Below are positions 36,085-44,757 of a stretch of DNA of 64,000 bases, piece after piece. Where the stretch lies: the NCBI RefSeq assembly GCF_021401125.1, contig NZ_JACBFQ010000003.1, forward strand, positions 62,001 to 126,000. The letters are read 5' to 3'. The translations under genes and the position numbers were made by a program. The notes under the pieces are model-generated. The model saw only the letters and a program-made list of their open reading frames with translations, was not told the origin of the DNA and ran no database searches. The stretch is from Xanthobacter sp. NM-59. GTDB taxonomy: Bacteria > Pseudomonadota > Alphaproteobacteria > Rhizobiales > Xanthobacteraceae. Within the stretch, counting starts at the first letter, position 1. Each line of letters opens with the position of its first letter.

Positions 36085-38178
36085 ATGAATTTTTCGATCA
36101 AGACTACGCTGATCGTCCTTTTCTCGGCGATCGCGGCGATTCTGGCTGCCATCAGCGTCAGTTCGCTCATCTCCGCATATGGCCGCAACCAGAGCGCCGA
36201 TGCCGCCGCCACCTATGTGCGCGCGGACCAGGGCCTGTTCAGCGCCTATTCGGCCTATCGGGTGGAGCGCGCGGATGTGGGCTCGGTCCTGCCGCTGTCG
36301 GCGGACAAGGCACAGCCCGTCATCAGCAAGATGATGGAGCGCCGCGCCACCGCGGATAAGGGCCTCAGCGAAGCCCTCGCCCAGCTCAACGAGATCGATC
36401 AGCCCGCCGCGCAGGCCGTGGCGGAACGCCTGAATTCCATCGTTGCGGCCATCGGCCGGCAGCGCTCGGAAGTGGATGCCGCCCTGCGGCTGCCGGTCGA
36501 GGCCCGGGACACCAAGCTCGCCGGCCGCGTGATGACCGAAGCCCATGCCATTCTGGGCCAGCTGGAGCAGGCCACCGTGGCCGTGGAGCGCGAAATTCGC
36601 GGGCTGGAGCCCAGCCTGCTGCGCTTCATCGTGCTGCGCTCCGCCGCCGGCACCGCGCGCGTGGCCGCAGGTGACGCCTCCCTTCTCATCAGCGCCGCGC
36701 TGCGCACCAAGACCCCGTTCACCACCGCCAAGAGCCTCGCCTTGGCCGAGCAGAACGCGAAGGTGCAGACCGCGTGGAGCGAAGTGCAGTCCATGGCCGA
36801 GGGATCGGACATGCCGGCGACGCTGAAGACCGCCATCGGCGCCGCCGACGAGGTCTATTTCTCCGGCGAGACGGCGGCCCTGCGGCAGAAGCTGACCGAG
36901 GAGCTTTCCGCCGGCACGCTGCCCAACATCGACACCGAGGTGTGGCGCTCCAAGTCCATCGCCTCGCTGGAGAACCTGGCCGCCGTGGGCCTGGCGGCCA
37001 TGGACAGCCTCGCCGACGAGGCCGGCGCCATCGCCGCGCACTCCTGGTCCACCCTGCTGTCCTATGCCGGTCTTCTGGTGCTGGCGCTGGGCGTGGGACT
37101 GGTGGGGCTGTTCGTGGTCGTCGAGCGGGTAACGCGCCCCATCTCCCATCTCACCGCCGCCATGGAGGCGCTTGCGGGGGGCCAGCTCTCGATCGCCATT
37201 CCCAACACCCATCGCCGCGACGAGATTGGCGGCATGGCGAAGGCCATGCTCGTCTTCAAGGAGGAAATGGCCCGCAACGCCGCACTTGAGGCCGAGGCCG
37301 GCGCGGCCCGCGAGCGGGCCGAACTGGAGCGCCGCGAGAGCATGATGAAGCTCGCCGGAGAGTTTGAAAGCGCGGTCGGCGCCATCATCGGCGGCGTCGC
37401 CTCCGCGTCCGGCCAGCTGCACGGCACCGCCCGCGCCATGGCCGAGGCCGCGCGCCGCACGTCGGAGCAGTCCACCGCCGTCGCCGCCGCCGCCGAGCAG
37501 GCCTCCACCAATGTGGTGATGGTCGCCTCCTCGGCCGAGGAGCTCGGTTCCTCCGTGGACGAGATCGGCCGCCAGGTGCAGCAGTCCGCCCAGATGTCCG
37601 ACGTGGCCGTCGCCGAGGCGGAGAAGACCGGACAGGCGATGCAGGACCTCGCCCAGGCCGCCTCGCGGATCGGCGACGTTGTCGGCCTCATCTCCAGCAT
37701 CGCCGGGCAGACCAACCTGCTCGCCCTCAACGCCACCATCGAGGCGGCCCGCGCCGGAGATGCCGGCAAGGGCTTCGCCGTGGTCGCCTCCGAGGTAAAG
37801 GCGCTCGCCACCCAGACCGCGAAGGCGACGGAGGATATCGAAAGCCAGATCGGCGCCATCCAGGCCAGCACCAAGCACGCCGTGCAGGTCATCGAGACCG
37901 TCGGCAGCCAGATCCGCAAGATGAACGATGTCGCCTCCAGCATCTCCGCCGCGGTGGAGGAGCAAGGCGTCGCGACGCGCGAGATCGCCCGCAACGTGGA
38001 CCAGGCCGCCACCGGCACCAATACCGTGAGCGCCCACATCTCCAAGGTGGCCCAGACCGCCGACGAGACGGGCGAATCCGCCGGCCACGTGCTCACCGCC
38101 GCGGCCGCCCTCTCCGACCAGGCCACCCAGCTCGAGGCGCAGATGCGACGCTTCCTGCAGACCATCCGCACCGCGTGA
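36085..38178 (+). CDS. Methyl-accepting chemotaxis protein
   Basis: 697-residue transmembrane chemoreceptor. TM1 is near the start ([19 protein letters not shown]), followed by a helical periplasmic sensor of about 270 residues, TM2 near 325-345, HAMP and the signalling domain. The CheA/CheW-binding hairpin tip is [20 protein letters not shown]. The ATG at 36085 follows GGGGGAGA. It lacks a C-terminal CheR-binding pentapeptide. The ligand is unknown. Confidence 0.92.
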   Translation: MNFSIKTTLIVLFSAIAAILAAISVSSLISAYGRNQSADAAATYVRADQGLFSAYSAYRVERADVGSVLPLSADKAQPVISKMMERRATADKGLSEALAQLNEIDQPAAQAVAERLNSIVAAIGRQRSEVDAALRLPVEARDTKLAGRVMTEAHAILGQLEQATVAVEREIRGLEPSLLRFIVLRSAAGTARVAAGDASLLISAALRTKTPFTTAKSLALAEQNAKVQTAWSEVQSMAEGSDMPATLKTAIGAADEVYFSGETAALRQKLTEELSAGTLPNIDTEVWRSKSIASLENLAAVGLAAMDSLADEAGAIAAHSWSTLLSYAGLLVLALGVGLVGLFVVVERVTRPISHLTAAMEALAGGQLSIAIPNTHRRDEIGGMAKAMLVFKEEMARNAALEAEAGAARERAELERRESMMKLAGEFESAVGAIIGGVASASGQLHGTARAMAEAARRTSEQSTAVAAAAEQASTNVVMVASSAEELGSSVDEIGRQVQQSAQMSDVAVAEAEKTGQAMQDLAQAASRIGDVVGLISSIAGQTNLLALNATIEAARAGDAGKGFAVVASEVKALATQTAKATEDIESQIGAIQASTKHAVQVIETVGSQIRKMNDVASSISAAVEEQGVATREIARNVDQAATGTNTVSAHISKVAQTADETGESAGHVLTAAAALSDQATQLEAQMRRFLQTIRTA

Positions 38179-38183
38179 ACCGG

Positions 38184-38218
38184 ACCGGGTGGGCGGGGCC
38201 AGTCCTCGCTCACCCGGT
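38184..38218. terminator. Possible shared terminator between convergent genes
   Basis: ACCGGGTG (38184-38191) and CACCCGGT (38211-38218) are 8-bp inverted complements in the gap between the convergent chemoreceptor and amidase genes. There is no T-run, so the termination role is uncertain. Confidence 0.35.
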
Positions 38219-39427
38219 GGCGACCATCTCCCGCACCGCGCGCAGCAGGAATTCATCCTGGTAATGGCCCGCGGCGAAGGACAAGCCGACCGGGCAATTC
38301 TCGACGCTCAGCAGCGGCGCGGAGATCTCCGGCAGACGGCCGACACCGGCAAAGGCCGTGATGGCCATGGTTCGCCCATAGAAATCGCCGACCGCCTCCA
38401 GGGTGCGAAGCGAGCCCTTCAGCGGCGCGATCACCGGCGTGGTGGGGAAGCAGATGACGGTGCCCGCGGCCAGAAAGGCGTTGATGGCCGCGAACAGCTG
38501 CTCGCACCGCGCCAGGCTGTCGAGCGCGGCGATGCGATCGAACTTCAGCACGTTCTGATAGGCCATGGAGAAGGTGAAGCCGAGCTCCGGTCGCGCATTC
38601 TCGATCCAGTTGCTGACCGTGCACTGAAATTCCGCCGTCTGCAGATCCCTGAGGGCCTTTTCGTTGCAGTCGGAAAGGCTCATGCTGAGATCGGTGATTT
38701 GCGCGAACGGCAACCGTTCGAGCCGGATTCCGGTCCGCGCCGCGCAGCCCGCCAGCAGCCGCTCGGCGGCCTCGCGCACGGCCGCGTCGGCGATGTCGAG
38801 GGCATCCTGCAACACCACGATGCGCCGCAGGGGCGCCAGTGAGCCCGCGCAGCTGCGCAGCAGCACCCGCATCGCCCGCTCAAGAATATCGAAGCGCGAC
38901 GCCAGCGCCCCGACAGTGCTCACGCTGGGCATGAAGGGCAGGACCCCGGCTTCCGAGATCCGGTGCAGGGAAGGCCGCATGCCCCAAAGGCCGCAGAGGC
39001 TGGCCGGCACGCGGATGGAGCCGCCGGAATCGGTGCCAATGGAAAAATCCGCGATCCCGTTCGCCACCGATGCCGCCGACCCGCTGGAGGAGCCGCCGGG
39101 AATGCGTTCCGGGGCCCTGGCGTTTCGCGGCGTTCCGAAAAACGCGCTCTCGCCGTCCAGGCTGTAGGTGAACTCGTCGGCCACCACCTTGCCCACGCAT
39201 CGCGCGCCCGCCGCCAGCAGCTGGTCCACGCATAGCGCATGGTGGCGCGGTGCCGGATGCGCGCCGCGCCACGCCGGACTGCCAAATGAGGTTCGATGGC
39301 CGGCAATGTCGATATTGTCCTTCACCGTGAAGGCGAGCCCGTCGAGGGCCCCCGCGCGATAGGGCGGGAGGGACAGGCGCTCGACAAGGGATCCGGACGG
39401 ATCGGGGGCGGAAGGCAGCTGGGGCAT
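38210..39427 (-). CDS. Amidase (amidase-signature family)
   Basis: 405-residue amidase. The Ser-cisSer-Lys triad is visible: Lys in FTVKDNIDIAG, then PGGSSSGSAASVANG and SIGTDSGGSIRVPASLCG with the nucleophile. The length and the SPAWRGAHPAP start region resemble small-substrate amidases found next to transport or signalling genes; the substrate is unknown. It is convergent with the chemoreceptor gene and nothing nearby points to a pathway. Confidence 0.85.
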   Translation of the reverse strand: MPQLPSAPDPSGSLVERLSLPPYRAGALDGLAFTVKDNIDIAGHRTSFGSPAWRGAHPAPRHHALCVDQLLAAGARCVGKVVADEFTYSLDGESAFFGTPRNARAPERIPGGSSSGSAASVANGIADFSIGTDSGGSIRVPASLCGLWGMRPSLHRISEAGVLPFMPSVSTVGALASRFDILERAMRVLLRSCAGSLAPLRRIVVLQDALDIADAAVREAAERLLAGCAARTGIRLERLPFAQITDLSMSLSDCNEKALRDLQTAEFQCTVSNWIENARPELGFTFSMAYQNVLKFDRIAALDSLARCEQLFAAINAFLAAGTVICFPTTPVIAPLKGSLRTLEAVGDFYGRTMAITAFAGVGRLPEISAPLLSVENCPVGLSFAAGHYQDEFLLRAVREMVATG

Positions 39428-39688
39428 CTCGGCCTTGGGCTTTGGGCAGGCGGCGCATGGCCCCGCGCCGACCGACAGGGCGGCCGACGGGGAGAATGCC
39501 CACCACGGTCAGGGCATGGAGCTATAGCGCAGCACAGGGGCTCCGCTCCATCCCGCATGGCGGCAACGGGCCCCGCTGTTCCCGCCCCTGCCGGCCGCTT
39601 CCCGGCGCCTCCCCCGGCCTCTTGCCTCGGCCTCTTGCCGGGGCCTCTTGCGCGGCGGCCGCGAACGGCATATGAATTCAATAATTCA
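39428..39688. other. Upstream region of the ars operon
   Basis: No gene is recognised. Three tandem copies of a GGCCTCTTGC-like unit lie at about 39617-39650. Confidence 0.4.
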
Positions 39689-39702
39689 ATCTCAATTGAG
39701 AT
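39689..39702. promoter_or_regulatory. Putative ArsR operator
   Basis: A 14-bp perfect palindrome (ATCTCAATTGAGAT) ends 8 bp before the arsR ATG, flanked by further TCAAT/ATTGA half matches. ArsR/SmtB proteins bind AT-rich palindromes of this kind over their own promoter. AT-rich sequence stands out here in GC-rich DNA. Confidence 0.65.
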
Positions 39703-39710
39703 ATTGAGAA

Positions 39711-40073
39711 ATGGACGAAGCTCAAGCCCTTGCCGCCTTCGCCGCGCTGTCGCAGGAGACGCGGCTGCGGATCGTGCGCCTTCTGGTGCAAGCCGGGCCG
39801 GAGGGTCTGGCGGCCGGCGCCATTGGCGAGGCCATCGGCGGTGCCTCCTCCTCGCGCCTGTCGTTCCATCTTGCCCATCTGGAGCAGGCGGGTCTGGCGC
39901 GCTCGCGCCGGGAGGGCCGCTCCATCATCTACAGCGCGGTCTATCCGGCGCTGTCGGACCTCGTCGCCTTCCTGATGAAGGATTGCTGCAACGGCCATCC
40001 GGATGTCTGCACCCCCGCTGTCGCCGCCCTTTCGTGCTCCTGTGAACCCGAGGCCGAGGAAACCCATGCCTGA
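39711..40073 (+). CDS. arsR: ArsR-family arsenic-responsive repressor
   Basis: 120 residues with a winged helix (LSQETRLRIVRLLVQAG, SSSRLSFHLAHLEQAGL). A Cys-rich tail (KDCCNGHPDVC, LSCSCE) could bind As(III). The Cys positions are C-terminal rather than the CVCDLC of classical ArsR, as in Acidithiobacillus/CgArsR-like branches. It overlaps the next gene by 8 bp and heads the operon. Confidence 0.88.
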   Translation: MDEAQALAAFAALSQETRLRIVRLLVQAGPEGLAAGAIGEAIGGASSSRLSFHLAHLEQAGLARSRREGRSIIYSAVYPALSDLVAFLMKDCCNGHPDVCTPAVAALSCSCEPEAEETHA

Positions 40074-40605
40074 CGCCGCCCCCCCGCACATCTACAATGT
40101 GCTGTTCCTGTGCACCGGCAATTCCGCGCGCTCCATCCTTGCCGAGAGCATCCTGGCCCATGATGGCGCGGACCACTTCCGCGCCTTTTCCGCGGGCAGC
40201 GCCCCCAAGGGCGAGGTAAACCCGTTCGCGCTGCGAGCGCTGCGGGCGGCCGGCTACCCGTCCGAGGGCTTTCGCTCCAAGAGCTGGCTGGAGTTCGCTG
40301 AGCCGGGCGCGCCGGTGATGGATTTCGTCTTCACCGTCTGCGACAACGCCGCCGGCGAGGCCTGCCCCATCTGGCCCGGCCAGCCCATGACGGCCCATTG
40401 GGGCATCGAGGACCCCGCCGCGGTGGAGGGCACCGACATTCAGAAGGAGGCGGCCTTCAACGCCGCCTTCCGCTATCTGAAGAACCGCATTTCGGCGTTT
40501 ACCGCACTGCCCATTGCCAAGCTGGACCGGCTCGCTCTCGGCAGCCGCCTGCGCGAGATCGGCCAGCTGGACGGCGCCACCGCGCCCCGCCCCCATGTCG
40601 CGTGA
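40066..40605 (+). CDS. arsC: Arsenate reductase, low-molecular-weight phosphatase (thioredoxin-linked) type
   Basis: 179 residues. The active-site loop LCTGNSARS gives Cys16 in the CX5R motif, and later Cys residues (VCDNAAGEAC) are placed to form the redox relay. It reduces As(V) to As(III) for export. The start at 40066 overlaps the arsR end by 8 bp. Relatives in this subgroup are often fused to or beside ArsR. It is one of two unrelated arsenate reductases in the operon. Confidence 0.85.
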   Translation: MPDAAPPHIYNVLFLCTGNSARSILAESILAHDGADHFRAFSAGSAPKGEVNPFALRALRAAGYPSEGFRSKSWLEFAEPGAPVMDFVFTVCDNAAGEACPIWPGQPMTAHWGIEDPAAVEGTDIQKEAAFNAAFRYLKNRISAFTALPIAKLDRLALGSRLREIGQLDGATAPRPHVA

Positions 40606-40612
40606 GGCCGCC

Positions 40613-41035
40613 ATGGATGTGGTCATCTATCACAACCCGGCCTGCGGCACCTCGCGCAACACCTTGGCGATGATCCGCAATTCCGGCATTGAGCCGCACG
40701 TGGTGGAATATCTGAAGACGCCGCCCGCGCGTGAGCTGCTGCGGCAGCTCATCGCCCGCGCCGGCCTTCGGGTGCGCGATGTGCTGCGCGAGAAGGGCAC
40801 GCCCTATGCCGAGCTCGGCCTCGGCGACCCGGCCCTGTCCGACGAGGCGCTGCTGGATGCCATGATGGCCCATCCCATCCTCATCAACCGTCCCCTCGTG
40901 GTGTCCCCCAAGGGCGTGCGCCTGTGCCGGCCGTCCGAGCTGGTGCTGGAGCTGCTGCCGCCGCAGCAGGGCGCCTTCACCAAGGAAGACGGCGAGCAGG
41001 TGGTGGACGCGGCCGGCCACCGCATCGCTGGCTGA
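40613..41035 (+). CDS. arsC: Arsenate reductase, glutaredoxin-linked type
   Basis: 140 residues, the usual length. The catalytic Cys11 is in HNPACGTSRNTL, followed by a thioredoxin-like fold with MMAHPILINRPLVV and the C-terminal LCRPSE region. It uses glutathione and glutaredoxin. The ATG at 40613 is 7 bp after the first arsC. An ATG at 40595 inside that gene is the alternative start. Confidence 0.9.
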   Translation: MDVVIYHNPACGTSRNTLAMIRNSGIEPHVVEYLKTPPARELLRQLIARAGLRVRDVLREKGTPYAELGLGDPALSDEALLDAMMAHPILINRPLVVSPKGVRLCRPSELVLELLPPQQGAFTKEDGEQVVDAAGHRIAG

Positions 41036-41051
41036 TCCCAAGGAGACACGC

Positions 41052-42107
41052 ATGTCCCTGTTTGAACGGTATCTCACCGTGTGGGTGGGCCTGTGCATCG
41101 TCGCCGGCGTCATCCTCGGCCATCTCGCCCCGGCGGTGTTCCAGGCCATCGGCGCTGTCGAGGTGGCGCAGGTGAACCTGCCGGTGGCGGTGCTCATCTG
41201 GCTGATGATCGTGCCCATGCTGCTGCGCATCGATTTCGCCGCCCTCGGGCAGGTGGGCAAGCACTGGCGCGGCATTGGCGTGACGCTGCTGGTCAACTGG
41301 GCGGTGAAGCCCTTCTCCATGGCGTTCCTGGGCTGGCTGTTCATCGGCTGGCTGTTTCGCCCGCTGCTGCCGGCGGACCAGATCGACAGCTATATCGCCG
41401 GCCTCATCCTGCTGGCGGCGGCGCCCTGTACCGCCATGGTGTTCGTGTGGTCGAACCTGACCCGGGGCGAGCCGCACTTCACCCTGTCGCAGGTGGCCCT
41501 CAACGATGCCATCATGGTGGTGGCGTTCGCGCCCATCGTGGGCCTGCTGCTGGGCCTTTCCGCCATCACCGTGCCGTGGGGCACGCTGGTGCTTTCCGTG
41601 GTGCTCTACATCGTCGTGCCGGTATTCGTGGCGCAGCTGCTGCGAGGCCGGGTGCTGGCGCATGGGGGCCCGCAGGCCCTGGAACGGCTCCTGTCGCGGC
41701 TCGGCCCGCTGTCGCTGGTGGCGCTGCTCGCCACCCTGGTGCTGCTGTTCGGCTTCCAGGGCGAGGCCATCATCGCCCAGCCCTTGGTCATCGCACTGCT
41801 GGCGGTGCCGATCCTGATCCAGGTCTATTTCAATGCCGGCCTCGCTTATGTGCTGAACCGCATGGCCGGCGAGGCGCACTGCGTGGCGGGCCCCTCCGCC
41901 CTCATCGGCGCCTCGAACTTCTTCGAGCTGGCGGTGGCGGCGGCCATCTCGCTGTTCGGCTTCACATCGGGCGCGGCGCTCGCCACGGTGGTGGGCGTGC
42001 TGATCGAGGTGCCGGTGATGCTGTCCGTGGTGTGGATCGTGAACCGCTCCAAGCGTTGGTATGAAGGCGAGGCCGCAACCCGCGCGCCCGCGAGGAGCAC
42101 GCAGTGA
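41052..42107 (+). CDS. acr3: ACR3-family arsenite efflux permease
   Basis: 351-residue inner-membrane As(III) exporter with 10 predicted helices. The family stretch [20 protein letters not shown] carries the essential Cys. The start has [18 protein letters not shown], as in ACR3. GGAGACACGC precedes the ATG. It overlaps arsH by 4 bp. Confidence 0.93.
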   Translation: MSLFERYLTVWVGLCIVAGVILGHLAPAVFQAIGAVEVAQVNLPVAVLIWLMIVPMLLRIDFAALGQVGKHWRGIGVTLLVNWAVKPFSMAFLGWLFIGWLFRPLLPADQIDSYIAGLILLAAAPCTAMVFVWSNLTRGEPHFTLSQVALNDAIMVVAFAPIVGLLLGLSAITVPWGTLVLSVVLYIVVPVFVAQLLRGRVLAHGGPQALERLLSRLGPLSLVALLATLVLLFGFQGEAIIAQPLVIALLAVPILIQVYFNAGLAYVLNRMAGEAHCVAGPSALIGASNFFELAVAAAISLFGFTSGAALATVVGVLIEVPVMLSVVWIVNRSKRWYEGEAATRAPARSTQ

Positions 42108-42826
42108 CCCACGACACCCTGCCCAATGTGGATGCCGCCCTGCTCGACATCCCCACCCTCGACCGGCTGATCCCCGCGGCGCCCTCGCGCCATCCCCCGC
42201 GCATCCTGCTGCTCTACGGCTCGCTGCGAGAGCGCTCGTATTCGCGCCTCCTGACGTTGGAGGCGGAGCGCCTGCTGCGCCGCCTCGGCGCCGAGACGCG
42301 GGTATTCCACGCCGATGGCCTGCCCCTGCCGGACGCAGAGCCGGTGGAGCACCCGAAGGTGCAGGAGCTGCGTGAACTGGTGCTCTGGTCCGAGGGCCAG
42401 GTGTGGTGCAGCCCGGAGCGGCATGGCGCCATGAGCGCGGTGATGAAGGCGCAGATCGACTGGATCCCCCTGTCCCTCGGCGCCATCCGCCCCACCCAGG
42501 GCCGTACCCTGGCCGTGATGCAGGTGTGCGGCGGCTCGCAATCCTTCAACGCGGTCAACCAGATGCGCATTCTCGGCCGGTGGATGCGCATGCTCACCAT
42601 CCCCAACCAGTCCTCGGTGGCGAAGGCCTATGCCGAGTTCGACGACGAGGGGCGGATGAAGCCCTCCGCTTATTACGACCGGGTGGTGGACGTGATGGAA
42701 GAGCTGATGAAGTTCACCCTCCTCACCCGCGACATCTCCCCCTACCTGACCCACCGCTACAGCGAGCGCAAGGAAGAGGCCGCGAAGCTGGAAGAGAGGC
42801 TGGCCCTCGGCGCGGCCGTGCGGTGA
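42104..42826 (+). CDS. arsH: ArsH NADPH-dependent FMN reductase / organoarsenical oxidase
   Basis: 240 residues. The flavodoxin-like FMN site is [15 protein letters not shown], with [20 protein letters not shown] as the conserved mid-region. ArsH oxidises trivalent methyl or aromatic arsenicals to less toxic forms. The GTG start at 42104 overlaps the acr3 stop (GTGA), and the gene ends in a similar GTGA overlap with the MFS gene. Confidence 0.93.
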   Translation: MTHDTLPNVDAALLDIPTLDRLIPAAPSRHPPRILLLYGSLRERSYSRLLTLEAERLLRRLGAETRVFHADGLPLPDAEPVEHPKVQELRELVLWSEGQVWCSPERHGAMSAVMKAQIDWIPLSLGAIRPTQGRTLAVMQVCGGSQSFNAVNQMRILGRWMRMLTIPNQSSVAKAYAEFDDEGRMKPSAYYDRVVDVMEELMKFTLLTRDISPYLTHRYSERKEEAAKLEERLALGAAVR

Positions 42827-44022
42827 GCACAGCCGCCCCCGTCGCGTCCCCCGGCCCGGAGCCGACCGCCGGGCGGCGGCTCATCGCCGCCCTCGGCATC
42901 GTCCAGATCTTCGCCTGGGGCTCCTCCTTCTACCTGCTGGCGGTACTCGCGGCGCCCATCGCCCGCGACACCGGCTGGCCGGCGCAATGGGTGATGGGCA
43001 GCCTCTCCCTGGGGCTCCTGGTGGCGGGGCTCGTCTCGCCGCGCATCGGCGCCTTGATCGAGGCCCATGGCGGCCGGCCGGTGCTGGGCGCAGGGTGCGC
43101 GCTGCTGGCAGCGGGGCTCGTCATTCTCGCCCTTGCGCCAAACCCGGCGATCTTCGCCCTCGGCTGGTGCGTGATGGGCGCCGGCATGGCGGCAAGCCTC
43201 TATGACGCCGCCTTCGCCACCCTGGGCCGGCTGCACGGCGCGGCGGCCCGGCGCCCCATCACCCTGCTCACCCTCTGGGGCGGTTTTGCCAGCACCGTAT
43301 GCTGGCCGCTCTCCGCCTTTCTGGAAACGAAGATCGGCTGGCGCGGCACCTGCCTCGCTTATGCGGGGCTGCACGTGGTCCTGTGCCTGCCGTTGGTGGC
43401 CACGTACATCCCCGCCATCGCCCCGCGCGGCGCGGTGGCCGGCACCGCCGCACCGCGGCCGGCGGGAGCGCTGCGGGGGAGAGATCTGAAGGCGTTCCTG
43501 CTGCTGGCTGGCATCATCACGCTGGCCGGCGCCATTGCCTCCGCCATGTCGGTGCAGGTGCTCGCGCTGCTGCAATCCCGTGGCTTCAGCCTCGCGGAGG
43601 CGGTGGCGGCGGGTGCGGCCATCGGGCCCGCGCAGGTGTTCGCACGCATCATCGAGCAGCTCAGCGGCGGGCGGCACCACCCGCTGTGGACCATGGTGTG
43701 GGCCGTGGCGCTGATCGGCCTCGGGCTTGTGCTGCTGGCACTGGGGCTGCCCATCATCGCCATCGCGCTCGCCGCCTATGGCGCGGGAAACGGCATTTTC
43801 TCGATCGCGAAGGGCACGGTGCCGCTGGCGGTTCTGGGAGCCGAGCGCTACCCGGTGCTCGCCGGCCGGCTTGCGCGCCCGGCCCTGCTGGCCCAGGCCC
43901 TCGCGCCCCTGGTTGCGGCCCAGCTCATGGCCACGGGCGGCGCCGGCGCGGTGCTGGCTGCGCTGCTTGCGCTCTGGCTGGTCGCGGCCGCCTTGCTCGC
44001 CCTGCTGTGGCGCGCGCATTGA
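42823..44022 (+). CDS. MFS transporter of the ars operon (possible arsenical efflux)
   Basis: 399-residue MFS permease with about 12 helices. After a short hydrophilic start it reads [20 protein letters not shown], with [20 protein letters not shown] as the loop 2-3 motif. The GTG start is coupled to arsH by a 4-bp overlap. MFS genes at the end of alphaproteobacterial ars operons include ArsK-type As(III)/organoarsenical exporters. The assignment is by context only. Confidence 0.78.
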   Translation: MSTAAPVASPGPEPTAGRRLIAALGIVQIFAWGSSFYLLAVLAAPIARDTGWPAQWVMGSLSLGLLVAGLVSPRIGALIEAHGGRPVLGAGCALLAAGLVILALAPNPAIFALGWCVMGAGMAASLYDAAFATLGRLHGAAARRPITLLTLWGGFASTVCWPLSAFLETKIGWRGTCLAYAGLHVVLCLPLVATYIPAIAPRGAVAGTAAPRPAGALRGRDLKAFLLLAGIITLAGAIASAMSVQVLALLQSRGFSLAEAVAAGAAIGPAQVFARIIEQLSGGRHHPLWTMVWAVALIGLGLVLLALGLPIIAIALAAYGAGNGIFSIAKGTVPLAVLGAERYPVLAGRLARPALLAQALAPLVAAQLMATGGAGAVLAALLALWLVAAALLALLWRAH

Positions 44023-44034
44023 GCAGCGGCCCGC

Positions 44035-44757
44035 TCATGTCCCCTGCAGCCGATAACCCACGCCGGGCTCGGTGATGATGAAGCGCGGATTGGTGGCGTC
44101 ATCCCCCAGCTTGTCACGGATATGGCCGACGGCGATGCGCAGATAGTGGGTGTCGTCCGCGTGGGCGGGACCCCACACCGTGGACAGGAACTGGCGGTGG
44201 GCGATGAGCCGCCCGGGATGGCGCGCCAGCAGCGCCAGCACGTCGAATTCCTTGCGGGTCAGCCTCACCTCGCGCCCCTCCAGCCGCACCGTCCGGCTGG
44301 CGAAGTTGACGCTCAAGGGCCCGATCACCTGCTCGGGCGGCTCGCTGGGCCGATCGAGGCGGTTGCGCAGAAGCGCGCGCAGGCGCGCCAGAAGCTCACC
44401 GGTGGAAAAGGGCTTGGTGACGTAGTCATCAGCCCCGGCGTCGAGGGCAGCGATCTTCTCGGCCTCGCCGTCGCGCACGGACAGGACCAGGATCGGCACC
44501 CGTGACCAGCCGCGAATGGCCGCGATCACCTCCTTGCCGTCCATGTCCGGCAAGCCGAGGTCGAGCACCACGCAATCGGGCGCGGAGGTGGCCGCAAGCT
44601 CGATCCCCTGGCGCCCACGCTCAGCCTCCAGCATGTCGTGGCCACCGCTCGCCAGCGCGATCCGCAGGAAGCGGCGGATGGGTGCGTCGTCCTCGATCAC
44701 CAGAATGCGGGTGGCTGGGCTCGTGGCTGGGCTCGTGGCTGGGCTCGCTTGGGTCAT
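44035..44757 (-). CDS. kdpE: Response regulator KdpE
   Basis: 240-residue OmpR-type regulator. The receiver has Asp in VLDLGLPDMDG, Thr/Lys positions in VLSVRDGE and YVTKPFSTGEL, and the winged helix contains LTRKEFDVLALLARHPGRLI. It activates kdpFABC under K+ limitation. The N-terminus has a repeated ATSPATSPAT stretch made by a 12-bp tandem repeat (about 44711-44746), which may vary in length. It overlaps kdpD by 4 bp. Confidence 0.93.
   Translation of the reverse strand: MTQASPATSPATSPATRILVIEDDAPIRRFLRIALASGGHDMLEAERGRQGIELAATSAPDCVVLDLGLPDMDGKEVIAAIRGWSRVPILVLSVRDGEAEKIAALDAGADDYVTKPFSTGELLARLRALLRNRLDRPSEPPEQVIGPLSVNFASRTVRLEGREVRLTRKEFDVLALLARHPGRLIAHRQFLSTVWGPAHADDTHYLRIAVGHIRDKLGDDATNPRFIITEPGVGYRLQGT

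Noticed and set aside
36064-38256. Long minus-strand open frames opposite the chemoreceptor gene
   Set aside because: The chemoreceptor on the plus strand is unmistakable. The Gly/Leu/His-rich antisense reading is a by-product of Ala/Glu-rich coding.
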